Made by a program: the position numbers and the translations under genes. A DNA stretch of 64,000 bases, taken from assembly GCF_001280015.1 (NCBI RefSeq), contig NZ_LGDV01000191.1, forward strand, positions 72,160-136,159, given 5' to 3'. Under the pieces are notes generated by a model. It saw only the letters and a program-made list of their open reading frames with translations, was not told where the DNA came from and did not search any database. Of the stretch, positions 58,574 through 64,000 are shown one piece after another; the stretch's first letter is position 1; every line of letters starts with the position of its first letter. This stretch comes from Streptomyces sp. MMG1121 (GTDB taxonomy: Bacteria; Actinomycetota; Actinomycetes; Streptomycetales; Streptomycetaceae).

Positions 58574-59215
58574 ATGGCTGAGGGACTCAGGGAGCGGAAG
58601 AAGCGGCAGACCAGGCAGTACATCTCGGATGTGGCCACGGGCCTGTTCGTCGAGCGCGGCTTCGACGCGGTGACGGTCGCGGAGATCGCCGACGCCGCCA
58701 ACGTCTCCGTCAACACCGTCTACAACTACTTCCCCGCCAAGGAAGACCTCTTCCTCGACCGCTCCTCCGGCGTGATCGACCGCCTCGCCCGCTGGGTCCG
58801 GGGCAGGCCCGAGGGCGAGTCCGCCGCCGCCGCCGTCCTGCGCGAGCTGCGCGAGGAGGTCGAGGCGGTCTCCCCACGGGTCGGTCTGCTGTCCGGCTAC
58901 GCGACGTTCATGAAGGTCATCGAGGCGGCACCCGCCCTGCGCTCCCGGCTGTGGGCCATCGCCCAGGAGGTCCAGGCCGGTCTGGAGCAGGCCCTGCGCG
59001 AGGAGACCGGAGCGGCCGAGGGCGACGATCTGCCCCACCTGATGGCGGGGCAGATCAGCTGGATCCACGGCACGGTCATCGGGGTCATCGGGCGCGAGAT
59101 GGGCAAAGGCCGCGATCCGCGCGAGGTGTCACGCGAGGTACTCGCGCTGCTGGACGACATCGAGGACCTGCTCAGTGAGCAGGTCCTCGGGTATGCCGTG
59201 CGCGGGCGGGTCTAG
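58574..59215 (+). CDS. TetR-family repressor
   Basis: ATG 58574 gives 213 residues. The N-terminal HTH is clear: GLFVERGFDAVTVAEIADAA then NVSVNTVYNYFPAKEDLF. The C-terminal helical domain should bind a ligand, possibly the exporter substrate. Divergent arrangement with the ABC genes is the classic layout for a local repressor. Confidence 0.92.
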   Translation: MAEGLRERKKRQTRQYISDVATGLFVERGFDAVTVAEIADAANVSVNTVYNYFPAKEDLFLDRSSGVIDRLARWVRGRPEGESAAAAVLRELREEVEAVSPRVGLLSGYATFMKVIEAAPALRSRLWAIAQEVQAGLEQALREETGAAEGDDLPHLMAGQISWIHGTVIGVIGREMGKGRDPREVSREVLALLDDIEDLLSEQVLGYAVRGRV

Positions 59216-59255
59216 CGGCCGCGGGGTGGGTCGGCCCGCGGGTCGCGCCGGGCGG

Positions 59256-60434
59256 TCAGTGGAACGTGCCGTAGTACCCGGTCAGGTCGGCCACCGGGCA
59301 CGCGGCGGAGCCGATCAGGCAGGCGGCGCTGGCGTACTTGCGGGTGTAGACGTTGGTGACCCGGCCGCCGTTGTAGATGTAGATGTAGTGGTTCGGCATC
59401 AGGCGGTGGGTGCCGGAGTGGATCTCCCAGTTCCCGGACGTCGTCATGTGCATCTGGAGGGCGCCGTCGATCGCGCCCTTGACGGTGCCGAGGCCCTTGC
59501 AGAACGGGTTGGTGGCGTGCATGACCATCCGGATGTCGACGTAGTTCCCGCCGGACCCGAGCTTCTTGACGCTCATGTACTTGTCGGTCGCCTTCTTGGT
59601 GGCGATGAGCTTGTGGTCCGACTTGCGGTACACGTGGCTGGCCTGGACGTCCTTGTACCCGGCCAGGGACTTGTTCCGCCAGGTGATGACCGCGTTCAGC
59701 GCGGTGCGGTAACGGGAGTCCTTCCAGTTGAAGTTCGAGTGGTTGTCCCCTCCGAACTGGAACTTCGACCCGTAGTCACAGCCGCCGACCGGCGCGTCGA
59801 TGTACTTCTGGGGGATGAACGCCACCCACGTCAGCGTCGTGGTCGAGGCCACTGCCGCCGCGTCGGCCCGCGACACCGCGCCCTTGCGCATCGCGGACAG
59901 TTCGGACTCGCCCTTGGCGACCGCCGGGACGGTGACCTTCATGCCCCAGGTGCGGGCTCCGGCGTGGTCCTTCTTGAGCTGCGGCACGATCCGGTAGTCG
60001 TACGTCGCCCCGCGCGTCACCTGGGTGTCGTGGAAGCTCGTGGCACCCGCGGGGAGGACCGAGACGGGCTTGTCGTCGCGGACGACCGTGTACTGGGCGT
60101 CCTTCGCGTACGACTTCCACGAGATGTCGACGAAGCCGGGGTTCGCCGCGGTGATGATGCCGTTGTCGGCCATGGAGCTGTCCACGACGGCGGTCTGTCC
60201 GGCCGGGGAGGTGCGGACGCTGAACCCCTGGCTCTTCAGGATCTTGCCGGCCGGGCTGTCGGCGTCGACCCCGGTGACGTCCCGGTACCCGCTCGCGGTG
60301 AGGCCGAACGACGCCTTCGTCCCGCTGTCGTGCCCGCCAGGGGTGCCCGAAGCGCTGGTGACCGTCGTGGCGAGCAGTGCAACGGGCAGCGCCGCCACAG
60401 CCGCGGCGCGCGGTATGGACCGTTGGATTCGCAA
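59256..60434 (-). CDS. Secreted protein with FnIII-like segment, unknown
   Basis: The frame extends to 60668, but TTG 60434 has a GGGGG ribosome site and begins a signal peptide (MRIQRSIPRAAAVAALPVAL ... SASG); 392 residues. Residues about 90-165 look like an FnIII domain (AQYTVVRDDKPVSVLPAGAT). The C-terminal 170 residues contain four Cys and conserved aromatic/His positions (PVGGCDYGSKFQFGGDNHSN, MVMHATNPFCKGLG, SAACLIGSAACPVADLTGYY). I do not recognise this domain. It is exported and probably disulphide-bonded. Confidence 0.75.
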   Translation of the reverse strand: MRIQRSIPRAAAVAALPVALLATTVTSASGTPGGHDSGTKASFGLTASGYRDVTGVDADSPAGKILKSQGFSVRTSPAGQTAVVDSSMADNGIITAANPGFVDISWKSYAKDAQYTVVRDDKPVSVLPAGATSFHDTQVTRGATYDYRIVPQLKKDHAGARTWGMKVTVPAVAKGESELSAMRKGAVSRADAAAVASTTTLTWVAFIPQKYIDAPVGGCDYGSKFQFGGDNHSNFNWKDSRYRTALNAVITWRNKSLAGYKDVQASHVYRKSDHKLIATKKATDKYMSVKKLGSGGNYVDIRMVMHATNPFCKGLGTVKGAIDGALQMHMTTSGNWEIHSGTHRLMPNHYIYIYNGGRVTNVYTRKYASAACLIGSAACPVADLTGYYGTFH

Positions 60435-60646
60435 GGTTGTCCCCCGTCTGATCACAATGGGCTGGTCTGCCTGAGCGGCCGAACCTAGGCGCCAACTCCC
60501 GGTGCCACCACGTCCATTGGGGAGGTGGCCGAAAGGGCGATGTCCTTTGGGGCAGTGCTCTTCGGGGCAGTGGCCTTCGGGACGTCGCGAACCGGCCGAA
60601 GTCGCAGATACGTTCGACCCCGTTGATCGCCAACGGGAGGAACGTG

Positions 60647-61039
60647 ATGGGTGCTCAGACTGTGGCAAAGGCCGCTGCCGCCATGACGCTGGCCGGTGCG
60701 CTGGCCGTGGGTGCGGGTGCCGAGGCGTTCGCGAGCAGTGCGAACTGGATGGGCTCGTGGACCACGAACGGCAACGGTTCCGGCCAGAAGACCGGGTCCC
60801 ACTCCGTGTCGAAGGGCCAGCACTTCCTGCACTTCGGCGTCAAGGGGAATGGCGCGCGCAGCTTCACGGCGACGGTCTACAAGGAGGCGCCCGGTAAGGA
60901 CCCGGCGATCCAGACCGTGACGGGCAAGGACAAGAACGTCGAGTACATGGCCCCGTGGAAGTCGTACTCGGCCGGCAAGTACTACGTCGTCTTCACGTAC
61001 TCGGTGAAGGGGAAGAAGGCCTTCGGCGGCGTGCAGTAG
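60647..61039 (+). CDS. Small secreted protein
   Basis: ATG 60647 follows ribosome site GGGAGG; 130 residues. A signal peptide ends near AEAFASS. The mature part, about 97 residues, is rich in Gly, Ser, Thr and Lys with alternating beta pattern (GQHFLHFGVKGNGARSFTAT, KYYVVFTYSVKGKKAF) and no Cys. It looks like a small extracellular beta-sheet protein. Function is unknown. Confidence 0.75.
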   Translation: MGAQTVAKAAAAMTLAGALAVGAGAEAFASSANWMGSWTTNGNGSGQKTGSHSVSKGQHFLHFGVKGNGARSFTATVYKEAPGKDPAIQTVTGKDKNVEYMAPWKSYSAGKYYVVFTYSVKGKKAFGGVQ

Positions 61040-61097
61040 CGCTCGCAAGTAGAGCCCTGTGCACGGGAGTTCAATGCCCGGTTGGCATACTCGGAGC

Positions 61098-61652
61098 ATG
61101 AAGAAACGCGCTGTGCTGTCGATTGCCGTCTGCCTGGCGGCAGTCTCCGCCTGCCAGGCTTCCCCCGGCGAGAAGATCGAACCCGGCCAGCCCATTCCCG
61201 CCGCCCAGCGGCAGGCCGCGCCCGACCTCGAAGGGGCCAGCCTCGACGGCGCGCGGCTCCGGCTGGCCGACTACCGGGGCAAGGTCGTCGTGCTCAACGG
61301 GTGGGCGTCGTGGTGCGGCCCGTGCCGGGCCGAGGCTCCCGAACTCACCGCAGCGCAAAAGCACCTGGCCGCAAAGGGCGTTCAATTCTTCGGTCTGAAC
61401 ACGGATGCCGATTCGGCAAGCGGGCGGGCTTTCCAGAAGGAACACGGTCTGCCGTACCCGAGTCTTGCGGACCCCGGCGGCAAGCACGTGCTGAAGTTCC
61501 CGAGGGAAACAGTGCCGCTGACCGGTATTCCGTTCACTTTGGTCATCGACCGGTCCGGACACATCGCCGCGGTGAATCCCGGCACCATCACCGAGCGGGA
61601 GGTCACCGACATGGTCACCCCGCTCATCGGGGGGCGTACCGCGAGTCGGTGA
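61098..61652 (+). CDS. TlpA/ResA-like thioredoxin-fold lipoprotein
   Basis: ATG 61098 gives 184 residues. The signal ends in the lipobox VSAC (about residue 19). The thioredoxin-like domain has the active site ASWCGPCRAEAPEL (about 72-85) and the cis-Pro region VPLTGIPFTLVIDRSG. It acts outside the membrane to reduce disulphides, for example in cytochrome c assembly or copper delivery. No cytochrome genes are adjacent. Confidence 0.92.
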   Translation: MKKRAVLSIAVCLAAVSACQASPGEKIEPGQPIPAAQRQAAPDLEGASLDGARLRLADYRGKVVVLNGWASWCGPCRAEAPELTAAQKHLAAKGVQFFGLNTDADSASGRAFQKEHGLPYPSLADPGGKHVLKFPRETVPLTGIPFTLVIDRSGHIAAVNPGTITEREVTDMVTPLIGGRTASR

Positions 61653-61720
61653 CATTCCGAGCACTGCGGGGCCTGGAACACATTCCCCTGTATTCCAGGC
61701 CCCGGCTCGGCTTCACCCGG

Positions 61721-62071
61721 TCAGGACAAGGCGACCCCTGCGCGCTGGTGCTGCGCACCAGGGGTGTTGCACGGTCTGCACTCCGGATCGGCGCACAGCA
61801 GATTGTGGGCGAGCACCGACAGCACCGCTGCCTCGAGCCGGGTGCTCTGGTCGAGCTTCATCACGATCCGCTGGATGTGCGCCTTCACGGTGCGCTCCGC
61901 GATTCCCAGTTTTCCTGCCAGTTCCCGGTTCCCCGCGCCTGTGCCCAGGTGGAGGAGGACCTCCTTCTCCCGGGCGGTCAGCAGGTTCACCTTCGCCACT
62001 TCGGCTGCCGGGTCTTTCCCGGCATGCCGGAACGGACAGGTCAGTCTCTCTGTGGTGCCCCGTATCACCAA
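61721..62071 (-). CDS. LuxR-type HTH regulator, short
   Basis: TTG 62071 or GTG 62068 gives about 116 residues. The HTH is clear: LLTAREKEVLLHLGTGAGNR, ERTVKAHIQRIVMKL. There is no receiver domain. The start is less certain than most because no strong ribosome site is seen. The C-terminal tail has three Cys (LLCADPECRPCNTP), unusual for this family, which might bind metal or sense redox state. Bases 62072-62324 upstream hold no gene I can support. Confidence 0.7.
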   Translation of the reverse strand: MVIRGTTERLTCPFRHAGKDPAAEVAKVNLLTAREKEVLLHLGTGAGNRELAGKLGIAERTVKAHIQRIVMKLDQSTRLEAAVLSVLAHNLLCADPECRPCNTPGAQHQRAGVALS

Positions 62072-62324
62072 TGTCGTGGCGGTCCCTTCTGCCTTCGCGC
62101 TTCTCCAGCAGAGCCCCGTGCCCTGGATGCTGCAAAGGCCAGGCCAACGTACCGCAACGCACTGACATGGACACCGTCAAAAATCGAACGCCCCGCGCCT
62201 GACGCCGCCGGCGAACGACGACCGGGACTCGGCCGGGGACAGTGCCAGGTCACGCACCCTTCGCGCCGCATTGACGCGCCTCTCCGCGTGTGTGGCCAGC
62301 TGAGCATGCTGCGTATCCAGCCGT

Positions 62325-63020
62325 TCATGACCGCCGTGCGGCTTCTGTCAGAAGCGAGCTGACGCGGTCGGCGAAGCAGGGGCCCGGTACCGGTATCTCG
62401 ACGCCGGGATGGCGGGCGTAGCCACGGGTCACGGCGTGGGCGACGTAGGTGGTGATGACGTCGGCCCGCCGGGGGCGCGGGCCCGGGGTGAGGCGGCTGA
62501 GGACCCGCAGGACCGTGGGGACGGACGCGTCGAACGTGCAGCTCACAGGCGGGCGGACGCCGGTCACGGGGATGGTGTCGTCGTCGGTCGTCGCGTCGAG
62601 CCCGGTCTGGTCGTACCAGAAGCCCGCCGCGTGCTCCTCGCCGCGCGCCCGGTGGTGCAACGAGAGGCAGTACGCGGCCGGGGCGTGTCCGGCGCCGGCC
62701 GCGTACTGCCACCAGAAGCGGGCGCCTTCGTCGATCCCGGCGACGTTCAGCGCGCAGCCCAGCAGCCAGGCGCCCTCGGGCTCGGGGAGCTGGTCGGTGA
62801 GGAAGTGGAGGGTGCCGGGGGCGAGCGCGCCGAGGAGCGAGTCGCACAGGGTGCGCAGGTCGCGGATCGCGGCCGGGTCGGCGGGACGGGCGCCGGCGAC
62901 GCCGGTGGTGTCCTCCCCGTACCCGGGGTAGGCGCTGTCTTCGTAGGGGACGGTGTCGGCGGGGACGTCGGGGCGCCGGCGCAGCCGGGCGCGGGCGAGG
63001 AGGGTGTCTATGTCTGTCAT
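62325..63020 (-). CDS. Unknown protein paired with an XRE/sigma-4-like regulator
   Basis: ATG 63020 (MTDIDTLLARARLRRRPDVP) gives 231 residues and follows the regulator stop by 11 bases. The middle (ARFWWQYAAGAGHAPAAYCL, SLHHRARGEEHAAGFWYDQT) resembles a single Sel1/TPR-like helical pair. There is no signal peptide. The pairing with an HTH regulator is a recurring Streptomyces arrangement in which the second gene may be its effector or partner; that is inference. Confidence 0.7.
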   Translation of the reverse strand: MTDIDTLLARARLRRRPDVPADTVPYEDSAYPGYGEDTTGVAGARPADPAAIRDLRTLCDSLLGALAPGTLHFLTDQLPEPEGAWLLGCALNVAGIDEGARFWWQYAAGAGHAPAAYCLSLHHRARGEEHAAGFWYDQTGLDATTDDDTIPVTGVRPPVSCTFDASVPTVLRVLSRLTPGPRPRRADVITTYVAHAVTRGYARHPGVEIPVPGPCFADRVSSLLTEAARRS

Positions 63021-63031
63021 GGCGGTAGGGG

Positions 63032-63919
63032 TCACTCCTGGATGCCGGCGCGGTGCAGCAGGTCTTCGAGGGCCGCGCGGGCGTGGTGGTCGACGGCGTG
63101 CGTGATGGCCGGGCTCAGACCGGTGACGTAGGGGATCGTTTCCTCCAGGTCCAGCCCGCACAGGTGCCTGAGCACGACCACGTCCATCTGGTCCTGGGGG
63201 AGGCGGGCTATGGCGTCGAAGAGATCCACCAGGTCGGTCATCACCACGAGACGGCCCGGCACGCTGTCGCTGACCTCGTCGGTGGAGAAGACGGCGGCGC
63301 GCAGATCGGGGCGGCCGTCGCGGTGGGCGGCCCGGGCGAGCACCCGGGAGCGCAGCAGGAGCCAGGCGTTGCGCCGGACGTTCTCGCTGCTCGCGACCGT
63401 GTTCCAGGACAGCCACAGGAGGTCGAAGGTCTCGCCCACCGACCAGCGGACGCGGTCCTCGGCCAGCAGGAAGGCACGGGCGTAGGCGGTGTAGGGCGCG
63501 TGCATCGTCTCGGTGAAGGCCTGGTGGGCCACGGGCGGGGACTCCGGTTCGCACGCCACCTGCTCGATGCAGTGATCGATCCACCACTGCCCCTTGCGGG
63601 CCTCGCGCGCCGCGGCGGTCCACAGCCGGCGCATCGGCCGCACGGGCAGACCGAGCGCGCGGATCACGCTGAAGGTGATCTCCCAGGCGGGGTAGTAGCC
63701 GTTGCCGCGCAGCAGTTCGCTGATCCGGGTCTTCGAATAGCCGGAGCGGTGGACCAGGTCGTCCAGGGTCAGACCGCTGGAGAAGACGTGGCTGCGCACC
63801 GGCTCCAGCCAGGCCCGGTGCGACAGTCCCGCCGCCGCGGAGATCGGGGCCGGCTTGCGGCCGCGCCTGCCGCCGGTCTCCATGGGGGCCGGCGGGTCGG
63901 CGTCGAGGGGTGAGTTCAT
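63032..63919 (-). CDS. XRE HTH protein with C-terminal sigma-70 region-4-like domain
   Basis: ATG 63919 gives 295 residues. After a Pro-rich start, residues about 45-100 form an HTH (TLDDLVHRSGYSKTRISELL). Residues about 230-290 resemble sigma region 4 (IARLPQDQMDVVVLRHLCGL, DLEETIPYVTGLSPAITHAV). The central part is helical with Trp-rich segments (VGETFDLLWLSWNTVAS). The combination suggests a DNA-binding regulator that borrowed a sigma-type module. No sigma region 2 is seen, so it is unlikely to be a true sigma factor. Confidence 0.75.
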   Translation of the reverse strand: MNSPLDADPPAPMETGGRRGRKPAPISAAAGLSHRAWLEPVRSHVFSSGLTLDDLVHRSGYSKTRISELLRGNGYYPAWEITFSVIRALGLPVRPMRRLWTAAAREARKGQWWIDHCIEQVACEPESPPVAHQAFTETMHAPYTAYARAFLLAEDRVRWSVGETFDLLWLSWNTVASSENVRRNAWLLLRSRVLARAAHRDGRPDLRAAVFSTDEVSDSVPGRLVVMTDLVDLFDAIARLPQDQMDVVVLRHLCGLDLEETIPYVTGLSPAITHAVDHHARAALEDLLHRAGIQE

Positions 63920-63929
63920 CGGGGCGGCT

Positions 63930-64000
63930 CCTCGCCGGTGGTGGTGGCGGGGGGGGGGGTCGTGACGGGGGCCCGGGGGGGGGGGGTGGCGGGGGGCGGG
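63930..64000. repeat. G-homopolymer stretch at the window end
   Basis: Several runs of 5 to 11 G occur, separated by short spacers (ggtggtggtggcgggggg and onward). This could form G-quadruplex DNA, but long runs of this kind at a sequence end are also typical of low-quality assembly. No gene is called here. Confidence 0.6.

Overview
The window is high-GC actinobacterial DNA, almost certainly a Streptomyces chromosome. GTG and TTG starts are frequent, and the gene order tRNA-Arg, nrtL, lysA, hom, thrC, thrB, rho, rpmE, prfA, prmC, glyA, atpIBEFHAGDC followed by a chitinase is the familiar Streptomyces core arrangement. No species can be named from sequence alone.

Positions 1-1080 are host chromosome: the 5' part of a secreted S53-type peptidase gene and a non-coding stretch with a terminator. 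Positions 1081-22430 hold an actinomycete integrative and conjugative element (AICE) of about 21.3 kb, bounded by a 43-bp direct repeat of the 3' end of tRNA-Arg(CCG). The tRNA is intact only at the right end. Inside the element, from left to right, are: an unknown gene coupled to an XRE/ImmA-IrrE regulator-protease; a divergent pair of a DUF4365 nuclease-like protein and an XRE/repeat regulator; a GntR repressor with repeated operators; a run of small translationally coupled AICE genes including a DUF2637 membrane protein and a GGDEF diguanylate cyclase; a TraB/FtsK DNA translocase followed by repeats that look like its clt recognition site; spread-type small membrane proteins; an SSB, a prim-pol and an SF3 helicase; a block of iteron-like repeats; Xis; and a tyrosine integrase.

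Between the integrase and attR lies AT-richer cargo. It has a small peptide with a Cys/Thr/Asp/Glu-rich tail, a short leader-like ORF coupled to an MvdD-like ATP-grasp ligase (a probable graspetide RiPP cassette), an unknown 84-residue protein, and a DUF4145 gene broken by one in-frame TGA.

Positions 22461-48849 are conserved host genes: a stand-alone response regulator, an ArgRS-related protein, aspartate-family amino acid synthesis (lysine, homoserine, threonine), Rho, an LCP cell-wall ligase, translation termination (L31, RF1, PrmC), Sua5, a PTP-like protein with a changed catalytic residue, glyA, a WecA/TagO-like transferase, and the full F1Fo ATP synthase operon.

Positions 48850-64000 are more variable: a CBM2-FnIII-GH18 chitinase behind two DasR-like boxes, two two-component systems, small exported proteins, a PduO-type cobalamin adenosyltransferase, a drug-type ABC exporter with a divergent TetR gene, exported proteins, a TlpA-like lipoprotein, a LuxR-type regulator, and an XRE/sigma-region-4-like regulator with an unknown partner. 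The last 60 bases are dominated by G homopolymers and may be unreliable.
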